From positions 1 to 6,724 of the forward strand of contig JAFARW010000060.1 in assembly GCA_019245275.1 (NCBI GenBank): a stretch of DNA of 6,724 nt, in the 5' to 3' direction. The stretch comes from Vulcanimicrobiota bacterium (GTDB lineage: Bacteria; Vulcanimicrobiota; Vulcanimicrobiia; Vulcanimicrobiales; Vulcanimicrobiaceae). The notes beneath the pieces are model-generated. The model did not search any database, was not told the origin of the DNA, and saw nothing but the letters and a program-made list of their open reading frames with translations. Positions 1-6,423 of the stretch are shown here, piece after piece. Numbering within the stretch: position 1 is the stretch's first letter; each line of letters opens with the position of its first letter. Position numbers and translations under genes: made by a program.

Positions 1-638
1 ATGCTGCGCCGCACCGCGATCGTCGCGCCGAGCGCGAATCCGACGTCTTGGAACGCAGCCGCAACCAAAGCCGAGGGTGCGAAATATGCGTTGATGTACA
101 TCGCGCCCAATGCGGACGCGAGTCCGTTTGCGGCACGGGCACGATAGAGGCAAGTCACCGCGCCGATGCGCGGGTCTGCAAAAGGAGCCACGAGCGTGGG
201 CAAATACTTCCCGTCGACGCGCATGTCGCTATCCGCGATGACGTAAATCTCGCCCCGCGCATCTCGTGCCATGTTCAGCAGATTGGCGACCTTCGGGTTG
301 CCCGCGGTCTGCGCGCCGCCCACGGCGACGACGATGTCGCGCGATGGAAATGATGCGCGAACGCGCTCGGCGACGGCTAGCGCTGGGTCGTCTACGTCCG
401 CGACGCCGAAGATCACGCGAAAATCAGCGTAGTCCTGCTGGCAAAAGGAACTCAAATTCTCAGCGAGGTCAGGCTCTTCTCCGTACAATGGCTTGAAGAT
501 TGTAACCGAGGGCTGCTCGTCGCTTCGCTCGCGTCCCCGCGCTTTGAAATCGGCAACGCACCTGCGCGCGACGGCGAGATATGCGAGTCCCGCCAGACCG
601 CCACCGAATGCGACGCCGCGCAAAATTCTACGCAGCAC
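1..638 (-). CDS. hpnI: HpnI-like hopanoid glycosyltransferase (partial, C-terminus outside window)
   Basis: Family 2 glycosyltransferase. In characterised hopanoid producers HpnI transfers N-acetylglucosamine to bacteriohopanetetrol at the inner membrane. The minus-strand frame from a GTG at 638-636 is open to the window edge and gives 212 residues, against nearly 400 for the family, so the C-terminal part is missing. Visible features in order: a hydrophobic N-terminal segment (about residues 5-24) that should anchor it in the membrane; the strand ending in KPLYG (49-53); the segment EEPDLAENLSSFCQQDYADF just after it, typical of ceramide glucosyltransferase/HpnI proteins; the metal/nucleotide-sugar DxD motif as DSD (136-138) in IADSDMRVD; GAVTCLYRA (159-167); and LGATIAVRR (203-211) near the acceptor site. 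Its start lies inside the end of hpnK (11-nt overlap), implying translational coupling. No clear ribosome binding site precedes the GTG. The family is near certain; the exact acceptor is inferred from the cluster. Confidence 0.9.
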   Translation of the reverse strand, partial: MLRRILRGVAFGGGLAGLAYLAVARRCVADFKARGRERSDEQPSVTIFKPLYGEEPDLAENLSSFCQQDYADFRVIFGVADVDDPALAVAERVRASFPSRDIVVAVGGAQTAGNPKVANLLNMARDARGEIYVIADSDMRVDGKYLPTLVAPFADPRIGAVTCLYRARAANGLASALGAMYINAYFAPSALVAAAFQDVGFALGATIAVRRS

Positions 639-1530
639 GCCGTTCGACCAAATCGGTGAAAGCGACGGGTGTGATGCCGGCGTCGCGTAAAGTACCCGCG
701 ACTTCCGGACTCGTCAGCGCGGCAAGTTCGCCCGCGAAGGCATAGTTTTCGATCGCCGGCTCGATGCCCGGCCACGATTTTGTCGCCGGATGAAAGTACA
801 TCTCGGAAATACCCGGCGGCAGGCGGCGCACAAGTGCGCGCACGCGGCACGTAGTCATCCGGCCGCTGTCATTCATGCCGAACACGAAGTCGTTTGTCTG
901 CAGCCCGGCCCGCTTCAGGCGCATCTCCATCAACGTTAGCCACGGCCACAGAAGGACCGCATTTGCTAGACGGCCGCCGAAATCGTCGCGCGTCGCGGAC
1001 CACGATGCAAAGAACGGTTCGCGCGGCACGCGCACGGCGCGCATTCCAAATTCGGATCCGACTCTCAAAATCAAACCGAGAATCGTCGGATGAACGTGCA
1101 TGTGATTCTGCGCATTCACATGGTCTAAGAGCAATCCAGTGCGCGCAAACGCCTCAAACTGCGCGCGAATCTCCGCTTCCAGCTGCTCTCGGGCGCCGCG
1201 GCGAAAGAAATAACGCATGCCCGCTCTTCCTAAGTCCGTTGGGAAGCAGCCGTCGGCTTCGACCAAATCCGGAAGTTGTCCGGGCGACAGCAGCGGTCGT
1301 CCGTTGACCAACACTAAATGCAAGCCGACACGGAGCGCGGGCAATCGCCGCGCTCTCTCAACCGCATCGGTGGCCTGAGAACTTCCTACCATTAAACTTG
1401 CTGCGCGAAGGATGCCGTCGCGATGCGCGCACTCGATCGCTTCATTGACTTCAAGACTCAGCCCGAAGTCGTCGGCCGAAACGATCAGCTCGCGATGGTT
1501 GGGCTTAACGAGTCGCGCGTGCGCGCGCAA
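628..1530 (-). CDS. hpnK: HpnK, YdjC-family carbohydrate deacetylase of hopanoid side-chain synthesis
   Basis: Metal-dependent deacetylase of the YdjC/ChbG family. In hopanoid producers HpnK is known to deacetylate N-acetylglucosaminyl-bacteriohopanetetrol to the glucosamine form, the step after HpnI. The 300-residue product has the usual family length. Motifs seen: SADDFG (18-23), with the catalytic/metal aspartates; GLHLVLVNGRP (69-79), with metal-ligand His71; DHVNAQNHMHVHP (136-148), the histidine-rich metal site; VRVPREP (166-172); TNDFVFGMNDSGRM (212-225), typical of the HpnK subgroup; and EMYFHPA (243-249). The start is TTG at 1530-1528: an in-frame stop lies at 1566-1564 and no ATG or GTG occurs between it and SADDFG. 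This start overlaps the end of the upstream di-iron gene by 26 nt, and the stop lies inside the start of hpnI. Both overlaps support one transcription unit. The family is certain; the TTG start is likely. Confidence 0.95.
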   Translation of the reverse strand: MRAHARLVKPNHRELIVSADDFGLSLEVNEAIECAHRDGILRAASLMVGSSQATDAVERARRLPALRVGLHLVLVNGRPLLSPGQLPDLVEADGCFPTDLGRAGMRYFFRRGAREQLEAEIRAQFEAFARTGLLLDHVNAQNHMHVHPTILGLILRVGSEFGMRAVRVPREPFFASWSATRDDFGGRLANAVLLWPWLTLMEMRLKRAGLQTNDFVFGMNDSGRMTTCRVRALVRRLPPGISEMYFHPATKSWPGIEPAIENYAFAGELAALTSPEVAGTLRDAGITPVAFTDLVERRAA

Positions 1531-2341
1531 ATTCTTTGATTCGCCCGCCTGCCTGGATAACGTTCAAGACGGATTGCGCGATCGCCGGAATCACGCGCGG
1601 TCGCAGCAGGTCTTGATCGAAGTTCGTCATGTTGGCATCATTCTCGAGCAAGCAGGCCTGCAAAAACGCGCTGAACGTCAAACCCTTGATCATGTCGGGC
1701 GCATTGTACACGCCGCTCTGCGGCTTCGCTTCTTTGGCGCGGCCAATCGTTTTCATCAATGCGCGCACATAGCCGAGTGCGGTCGCAGCCGTATTCTTGA
1801 ATGACGAATAGCCGCGAATTGCGCGGTCGTATGCGATCCAATTGACAAAGAAGACGATGTGGCGCGCTTCCTCATACAGCACGCGTGAAAACAACGACGT
1901 GAGGTTCTCCGGCAGAATTCGCGCTTCGCGCGCCAGCCGAAAGATGCCGAACCCGAAGAACGAGTCCAAACATTCATTGTAACCAAAATCGATAAACGCA
2001 CGGCGTGTCGGAGTGACTTTGGGTTCTTCGCGCGTCGCTTGCAGTTGGTAACGGTCGACGAGCGTCGCGATCATCCGCGCGTGCCGCTCTTCCTCGTAGC
2101 CTTGCAACGCGACCGCTTCACGTATGACCGAATCGCTTCGCGTCGCCGCAAACCCATTGACCATGACGCCGGCGTTGAGCTCGACTTGCAACGCCGTACT
2201 CCAAATCGGAATCGCACGCAACAGGTCCAACGAGTCCTGATCGAGCTCGGGCCACGGCAACTGCTCCGGCTCATAAGGCATGTGTGTATTGACAAACCAG
2301 CGACAAAAAAGGTCACGATGTTCCAACGAACCGATGCGCAT
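1505..2341 (-). CDS. Ferritin-like di-iron carboxylate protein of unknown function in a hopanoid locus
   Basis: I do not recognise this as a named hopanoid gene. The 278-residue product looks like an all-helical ferritin-like di-iron protein. Ligands are spaced as in that superfamily: Glu54 (QVELNAG), Glu84-x-x-His87 (YEEERH), Glu123 (GYNECLDS) and Glu158-x-x-His161 (YEEARH), a complete E / ExxH / E / ExxH set. The helix after the last pair (about 162-175) is aromatic and hydrophobic, as is IFRLA near 133-137. No signal peptide is seen. Members of this superfamily include hydroxylases, desaturases, oxidases and iron stores; the complete two-iron site favours oxygen chemistry. The ATG at 2341 is preferred because AGGGGG lies 4 nt upstream; an open extension to 2533 runs antisense into idi2. 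It heads the minus-strand run and overlaps hpnK by 26 nt, so it is probably co-expressed with side-chain decoration. A role on hopanoids, or in iron or oxidative protection, is inference only. Confidence 0.85.
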   Translation of the reverse strand: MRIGSLEHRDLFCRWFVNTHMPYEPEQLPWPELDQDSLDLLRAIPIWSTALQVELNAGVMVNGFAATRSDSVIREAVALQGYEEERHARMIATLVDRYQLQATREEPKVTPTRRAFIDFGYNECLDSFFGFGIFRLAREARILPENLTSLFSRVLYEEARHIVFFVNWIAYDRAIRGYSSFKNTAATALGYVRALMKTIGRAKEAKPQSGVYNAPDMIKGLTFSAFLQACLLENDANMTNFDQDLLRPRVIPAIAQSVLNVIQAGGRIKEFARARATR

Positions 2342-2345
2342 GCGG

Positions 2346-2351
2346 CCCCCT
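2346..2351 (-). promoter_or_regulatory. Ribosome binding site of the di-iron protein gene
   Basis: Read on the minus strand, AGGGGG ends 4 nt before the ATG at 2341. It is the clearest Shine-Dalgarno sequence on this strand and decides the start, rejecting the 64-codon upstream extension that would overlap idi2. Confidence 0.65.
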
Positions 2352-2386
2352 ATTCGCGCCGATGCTGCAGGAGCATTTTCACGATT

Positions 2387-2390
2387 GAGG
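2387..2390 (+). promoter_or_regulatory. Probable ribosome binding site of idi2
   Basis: GAGG lies 5 nt before the TTG at 2396. It is the reason for choosing that TTG over the in-frame GTG at 2405, which would sit 14 nt away. Confidence 0.4.
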
Positions 2391-2395
2391 GATGC

Positions 2396-3457
2396 TTGGC
2401 AAGAGTGAGACGGATCGAAAAAGACGTTGACGGAACGCCGTCGCGCAAAGCGGAGCACCTGCGAATCAATCTCGAGCAGGACGTGAGCGGGAAGGGCGTT
2501 ACGAGCGGCTTCGAAGCATTCCGTTTCCGCCATTGCGCACTACCGGAAATTGACTTAGACGAGGTCGCGACAGACTGCGAAGTTTTTGGGCGGCGGCTGC
2601 GCGCCCCGGTATTGATTTCGAGCATGACCGGCGGAGCGCCGGAGGCGCGCGAGATCAATCGGCGCTTGGCACTCGTTGCACAACAAAGCGGCCTGGCGAT
2701 GGGCCTTGGATCCGGACGCGCGCTTCTCGAGCACCCCAATCTGCTGCCGACCTTCGATGTGCGCGCGATCGCGCCCGATTCTCTGCTGTTTGCAAATTTG
2801 GGAGCCGTGCAATTGAATCGCCGCTACGGCGCCGCGGAGTGCTCGAAAATTGTCGAACTGCTGCAAGCGGATGCGCTGATTTTGCATCTCAATCCGCTAC
2901 AAGAGGCGCTTCAGCCCGAAGGCGATACGATATTCCGCGGCTTGCTTTCAAAAATTGCGGCCGTGTGCAAGGCGGTGGATTTTCCGATCGTCGTAAAAGA
3001 AGTCGGCTGGGGACTATCATCTGACGTTGTGAGTGCGCTCTTCGACGCCGGGGTGAGCGCCGTCGACATAGCGGGCGCCGGCGGCACCTCCTGGAGCGAG
3101 GTCGAACGCTATCGACTCTGCGAACCGTGGCGCGTGCGCGTGGCAGCCGCGTTCGCGAGTTGGGGTATTCCGACCGCCGAGGCGCTAATCACCGCCCGCG
3201 AAGCGGCACCATCGCACACGATATTCGCGAGTGGCGGCATTCGCGACGGGAATGACGTCGCAAAGGCGATTGCTCTCGGTGCGGATCTGGTCGGAATAGC
3301 GGCTCCCTTTTTAAAAGCCGCCGCCGAGGGCAACGACGCTGGCAACCAGTGCGCTCGCGAAATTATTGAGACGCTGCGGATCGCAATGTTCTGCCTCGGT
3401 GCTCGGACGCTCGCCGATCTGCGGTCCGGCAGTCATCTCTATCCCATCCAAAGATGA
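2396..3457 (+). CDS. fni: Type II isopentenyl-diphosphate delta-isomerase (FMN-dependent)
   Basis: Interconverts IPP and DMAPP in the cytoplasm using reduced FMN, NAD(P)H and Mg2+; DMAPP primes the prenyl chain that becomes farnesyl diphosphate and then squalene. The 353-residue product matches the family length and carries its motifs in order: SRKAEHLRINLEQDVSG (16-32); ISSMTGG (74-80), an FMN-binding stretch; MGLGSGR (102-108); ANLGAVQL (133-140); HLNPLQEALQPEGD (164-177), with the catalytic Gln and metal-binding Glu region; VVKEVGWGLS (199-208), with the FMN-contacting Lys201; AGAGGTSW (226-233); and ASGGIRDG (278-285), the phosphate-binding end of the TIM barrel. TTG at 2396 is chosen for its GAGG; GTG at 2405 is the alternative. 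The frame stays open upstream to about 2039, but that part is antisense to the di-iron gene and lacks family similarity. It leads the plus-strand run, and its stop overlaps the hpnC start as ATGA. Confidence 0.95.
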   Translation: MARVRRIEKDVDGTPSRKAEHLRINLEQDVSGKGVTSGFEAFRFRHCALPEIDLDEVATDCEVFGRRLRAPVLISSMTGGAPEAREINRRLALVAQQSGLAMGLGSGRALLEHPNLLPTFDVRAIAPDSLLFANLGAVQLNRRYGAAECSKIVELLQADALILHLNPLQEALQPEGDTIFRGLLSKIAAVCKAVDFPIVVKEVGWGLSSDVVSALFDAGVSAVDIAGAGGTSWSEVERYRLCEPWRVRVAAAFASWGIPTAEALITAREAAPSHTIFASGGIRDGNDVAKAIALGADLVGIAAPFLKAAAEGNDAGNQCAREIIETLRIAMFCLGARTLADLRSGSHLYPIQR

Positions 3458-4302
3458 ACGAGCGCATCGCTGCGGACGCATACTGCAAACTCCTTGCGGC
3501 GCGTCACTACGAAAACTTTATCGTTGCCGGACCACTCGTCCACGCCGAACTTCGCGTTCACTTACGACGAATCTACGGCTTCTGCCGAACGACCGACGAC
3601 CTTGGCGACGAAAGCGGGGGTGATGCGCTCTCGCGCCTTGCGCGCTGGCGCAGTGAGGTCGTCGCGCTCTTTGAAGGCGCCGCGCCCGTGCATCCGGTTC
3701 TGATCGCGCTGCGCGAAACCGTTAACCAATGCACATTGCCGTCTCAGCCGTTCTTGGATCTGATCCAGGCGAATATCGAGGACCAGACGATCAAGTCGTA
3801 CGAAACGTGGCCCGATCTTCTCGGCTACTGCATGCTTTCTGCGGCGCCGGTCGGCCGGATGGTCTTGCGCGTCTTCGGCATTCACAGCGCGACAGCGGAG
3901 AAGCTCTCGGATGACGTCTGCGTCGGCTTACAACTCGCGAATCATGCGCAAGACGTCACGCGCGATCGGGCGATCGGGCGCACGTATTTGTTGCAAGAGG
4001 ATATCCGAGCTTTCGGCGTTGCGGGTGCCGTACGCGCACTCTGCGAGCGGGCGACTACGCTACTGCAGTCTGGACGAGCCCTCGAGGCGATGGCGCCCTA
4101 TCCACTGCGCTTACAATTGGCCCTCTATCGTTTGGGAGGACTATCGATCTGTCGCAGGATTGCGGCGCTCGATTACCGCACGGACTTGCGGCGCCCCAGC
4201 GTCGGCGGCTCACGCCGATGGGTCATCTTCATCCAGGCGGTGCTGCAATCGCTTCATCGACTCAAGGAACCAAGTAGTGCACAAGCCGTTGGAAGTCGCT
4301 AG
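3454..4302 (+). CDS. hpnC: HpnC, hydroxysqualene synthase
   Basis: Squalene/phytoene synthase family. HpnC is known to convert presqualene diphosphate, made by HpnD, to hydroxysqualene. The 282-residue product has the family length. Motifs seen: HYENF (18-22), the HpnC signature near the N-terminus; the first aspartate-rich motif DDLGDE (48-53); the helix SAAPVGRM (129-136); and the second aspartate-rich region NHAQDVTRD (163-171), followed by GRTYL (175-179). Compared with the HpnC pattern I recall (NFWQD, then YLP), the Phe-Trp pair is His-Ala and the proline is leucine; the catalytic aspartates are kept. The ATG at 3454 overlaps the idi2 stop (ATGA), a typical coupling arrangement, and no strong ribosome binding site is visible. 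The assignment as HpnC rather than HpnD rests on HYENF and on gene order before a second synthase gene. Confidence 0.92.
   Translation: MNERIAADAYCKLLAARHYENFIVAGPLVHAELRVHLRRIYGFCRTTDDLGDESGGDALSRLARWRSEVVALFEGAAPVHPVLIALRETVNQCTLPSQPFLDLIQANIEDQTIKSYETWPDLLGYCMLSAAPVGRMVLRVFGIHSATAEKLSDDVCVGLQLANHAQDVTRDRAIGRTYLLQEDIRAFGVAGAVRALCERATTLLQSGRALEAMAPYPLRLQLALYRLGGLSICRRIAALDYRTDLRRPSVGGSRRWVIFIQAVLQSLHRLKEPSSAQAVGSR
4264..4268 (+). promoter_or_regulatory. Ribosome binding site of hpnD
   Basis: AAGGA lies 8 nt before the GTG at 4277, inside the end of hpnC. It fixes the hpnD start and rules out the long in-frame upstream extension that begins around 3911 within hpnC. Confidence 0.65.
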
Positions 4303-5164
4303 CGCGGCCGCAACCGATCCGCTCCGTCAAGCGGAACGGTACTGCGAACGCATGGCCCGTCGCGAAGCGAAGAACTTCTATTGGGGTTTCGTCTCTTTGC
4401 CACGCGATCAGCGTGTCGCAATCTACGCGCTCTACGATCTTGCGCGCCAGATCGACGACGAAGCCGACAAAGCCGGTTCCAATCTCGACGATCTGCCGCA
4501 ACGCCTGGAGTTACACCGCACACGCGTGAAGGAAAGCGCGCGCGGGCTGTATTCCGATCCAATCACGCATGTGCTCAGCCATGCGATTCGACGTTACCGC
4601 ATCCCCGAAGCAGAGCTGCTGATGTTGATTGACGGCGTCGAGATGGACGCGGCGTGCACGCGTTATGCGACGTGGCAAGAGCTGCAGCACTACTGCACGC
4701 TGGTCGCCTCCGTCGTCGGGCGCATGTGCGTGCGCATCTTCGGCTTTGACGACCGGGCAGCGCTGCAATATGCCGACGAGCTTGGGCTCGCGCTGCAGTT
4801 GACGAACATCCTGCGCGACGTGCGCGAGGATGCTTCACTTGGCCGCATCTATTTGCCGCGCGAGGATTTGCAGCGGTTTGGCGTCACTGAAGCGGAGATT
4901 TTGCGCGCGGCTCCATCGGCAGCGTGGAATGACCTCGTCGCGTTTGAGATCGCGCGCGCGCGGGAGTTTTTCGCGGCCGGTTACCGCGTGCTCGCTCACA
5001 TACCGCGACGCGCGGCGGCCTGCGTTCAGACGATGGCGAGCATCTACGAACACATCCTCGAGATGATCGAGAGCGACCCGCGCCTCCCGTTGCGCGAACG
5101 CGCAGCGCTATCGCACACGCAAAAATTGCGGATCATGGTCGGATCTTGGCTGCGCCCGATGTAG
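4277..5164 (+). CDS. hpnD: HpnD, presqualene diphosphate synthase
   Basis: Squalene/phytoene synthase family. HpnD condenses two farnesyl diphosphates to presqualene diphosphate, the first committed step of the three-enzyme squalene route. The 295-residue product fits the family. Motifs seen: the substrate-entry stretch REAKNFYWGFVSLPRDQR (29-46), ALYDLARQIDDEAD (51-64) containing the first DDxxD motif, DGVEMDA (119-125), ASVVGRM (144-150), and LQLTNILRDVREDASLGR (173-190) with the second aspartate-rich motif (Asp181, Asp185), followed by IYLPRED. ALYDLARQIDDEAD resembles the ALYALARRIDD type seen in actinobacterial homologues. The start is GTG at 4277, with AAGGA 8 nt upstream, overlapping hpnC by 26 nt. 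Phytoene synthase (CrtB) is the main alternative, but placement between hpnC and hpnE makes HpnD far more likely. Confidence 0.93.
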   Translation: MHKPLEVASAAATDPLRQAERYCERMARREAKNFYWGFVSLPRDQRVAIYALYDLARQIDDEADKAGSNLDDLPQRLELHRTRVKESARGLYSDPITHVLSHAIRRYRIPEAELLMLIDGVEMDAACTRYATWQELQHYCTLVASVVGRMCVRIFGFDDRAALQYADELGLALQLTNILRDVREDASLGRIYLPREDLQRFGVTEAEILRAAPSAAWNDLVAFEIARAREFFAAGYRVLAHIPRRAAACVQTMASIYEHILEMIESDPRLPLRERAALSHTQKLRIMVGSWLRPM

Positions 5165-6423
5165 CAGTTGTCGGTGCCGGGCTAGCGGGTCTCTCGGCGG
5201 CGCTCGAATTGAAGTCGAACGGGTGCCGCGTTCATCTTTACGAACGAAGTCGTCTGATCGGTGGCCGCGCGACGTCGTTTGAGGTTGCAGGGCGCGAGGT
5301 TGACAACGGCCAGCACGTCTTCTTAGCCTGCTGCACCGAATTCATCCGCTTCGTCGAGCGCGCCGGGATGGGCGAGAATCTCTATCTGCAGCCGCGTTTC
5401 GATGTGCTTGTTTTTACACGCGACGGCGAAAGGGGTCGGCTGCGCGCAATGCGGCTGCCGCCACCCCTGCATCTGGCCGCTTCATTCTTGACCTACCGCC
5501 TTCTAAATTGGAAGGCGCGACTCAGAGTGATCGGCGCGCTCCGTTCGATCAAAGATGCCCTGCATTCCGAGCAGAATTTTGCCGCGTGGCTTGCCGATCG
5601 CGGACAACGGCGCGATGAAGTGCGCGCATTCTGGGAACCGTTCATCGTGCCGGCACTGAACGCACCGCTCGAACGAATCGCCGCCAGCGATGCGGCGCTC
5701 GTTTTGTGGCGCGCTTTCTTCGAAGATGCCGGCGCGGCACGTTTCGGTTTTGCAAGAGTCCCGCTCGCGCACATCATGAACGCGGCCGCGCGAAATATTG
5801 ACGAACTCCATCTCTCCACGGCGGTCCTTGCCGTCGACATTGACGACGATGGCCGGCCTTCGGTGCAGCCGGCGGGCGCCGAGCGCCGCTCCTACGATGC
5901 GATCGTGCTGGCCGTGCCGCCGCGGCAGCTCGCCAAGGTGCTGCACAACAGCGCCCAATACGGCCTGCCGGCGCTGGACGAATACGAACCAATGCCGATC
6001 ATCGACGTCCATCTTTGGCACGACCGTGGCGCGCTCGATTTCGATTTTGCCGCATTGATCGATTCGCCGGTGCAGTGGATCTTTCAAAAGGAAGCGGGCT
6101 ACATCTGTTGCAGCGTGAGCGCCGCCGAACAGTACGTTCGGCTGCCGACGGATGAGCTTGCGACCCTAGCCTGGGATCAAGTTCGCGCGGCCGTTTCAGA
6201 GTTGTCGATTGCAAGTTTGCGCAACAGTGCGGTGACGCGCAATCCCGAAGCAACGTACCTGCCAAAACACGGCGTCATTCGCCCGATGCAACGCACGCGG
6301 CGGTCGCGCGTCGCCGTGGCCGGTTCCTGGACAGACACGGGTTGGCTCGATACGATGGAATCCGCCGTTCGCAGCGGCATTACCGCCGCGCAATCACTTG
6401 TGTTGGAACGCCACGTTGCCTGA
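5146..6423 (+). CDS. hpnE: HpnE, FAD-dependent hydroxysqualene dehydroxylase
   Basis: Flavoprotein of the amine oxidase/phytoene desaturase superfamily. HpnE reduces hydroxysqualene to squalene, completing the HpnD-HpnC-HpnE route. The 425-residue product is of normal length. The N-terminal Rossmann fold has GAGLAG (10-15) as the GxGxxG dinucleotide motif, Glu33 at the end of the second strand to hold the adenosine ribose, and GGRATSF (39-45). VDNGQHVFL (52-60) is a typical HpnE stretch. The C-terminal FAD-contacting motif is at 389-418, with VAGSWTDTGWLDTMESAVRS at its core. The start is TTG at 5146, the only reasonable codon before the Rossmann strand; the nearby ATGs at 5135 and 5159 are in the hpnD frame. 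It overlaps the end of hpnD by 19 nt, and no good ribosome binding site is visible, so coupling to hpnD translation is likely. Confidence 0.94.
   Translation: MAAPDVAVVGAGLAGLSAALELKSNGCRVHLYERSRLIGGRATSFEVAGREVDNGQHVFLACCTEFIRFVERAGMGENLYLQPRFDVLVFTRDGERGRLRAMRLPPPLHLAASFLTYRLLNWKARLRVIGALRSIKDALHSEQNFAAWLADRGQRRDEVRAFWEPFIVPALNAPLERIAASDAALVLWRAFFEDAGAARFGFARVPLAHIMNAAARNIDELHLSTAVLAVDIDDDGRPSVQPAGAERRSYDAIVLAVPPRQLAKVLHNSAQYGLPALDEYEPMPIIDVHLWHDRGALDFDFAALIDSPVQWIFQKEAGYICCSVSAAEQYVRLPTDELATLAWDQVRAAVSELSIASLRNSAVTRNPEATYLPKHGVIRPMQRTRRSRVAVAGSWTDTGWLDTMESAVRSGITAAQSLVLERHVA

Larger units (their letters stand above)
2342..2395. promoter_or_regulatory. Divergent intergenic region between the two hopanoid gene runs
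   Basis: This 54-bp gap separates the divergent starts of the di-iron gene (minus) and idi2 (plus), so promoters for both runs must lie in it or in the adjoining coding ends. A weak minus-strand candidate is TTGCCA at 2402-2397 and GAAAAT at 2380-2375 (16-bp spacer), which would start transcripts near 2368. For the plus strand, a perfect TTGACA occurs at 2289-2294 inside the di-iron gene, but the best -10 after it is only CACGAT at 2314-2319 with a long 19-bp spacer. No clear operator palindrome was seen. That the region is regulatory is likely from layout; the boxes themselves are tentative. Confidence 0.5.

Noticed and set aside
894..1307. Plus-strand reading frame (137 codons) opposite hpnK
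   Set aside because: The opposite strand encodes conserved HpnK motifs throughout, and this frame has Arg/Ser/Ala-rich content with no domain.
2289..2319. Perfect TTGACA as a sigma-70 promoter for idi2
   Set aside because: No good -10 follows at 16-18 bp; the best (CACGAT) is at 19 bp and matches poorly. It is mentioned only as tentative within the divergent region.
2039..2395. Open reading frame continuing upstream of idi2, which could suggest a 472-residue fused protein
   Set aside because: This stretch is antisense to the conserved di-iron gene, resembles no domain and precedes the normal N-terminus of type II isomerases. It is a by-product of GC-rich codon use.
2342..2533. Upstream extension of the di-iron gene by 64 codons
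   Set aside because: It runs antisense to the conserved start of idi2, while the ATG at 2341 has a good AGGGGG ribosome binding site.
3911..4276. Upstream extension of hpnD within hpnC, suggesting a longer 417-residue protein
   Set aside because: It is an alternate frame of the conserved hpnC, lacks family similarity, and the GTG at 4277 has AAGGA at ideal spacing.
3454..5164. Two adjacent squalene/phytoene synthase genes as a recent tandem duplication
   Set aside because: They are the distinct HpnC and HpnD types found side by side in most hopanoid loci, and their sequences have diverged widely.
5503..6087. Long minus-strand reading frame (194 codons) inside hpnE
   Set aside because: It is antisense to a clearly conserved flavoprotein gene and has low-complexity Arg/Ala-rich content with no recognisable motif.
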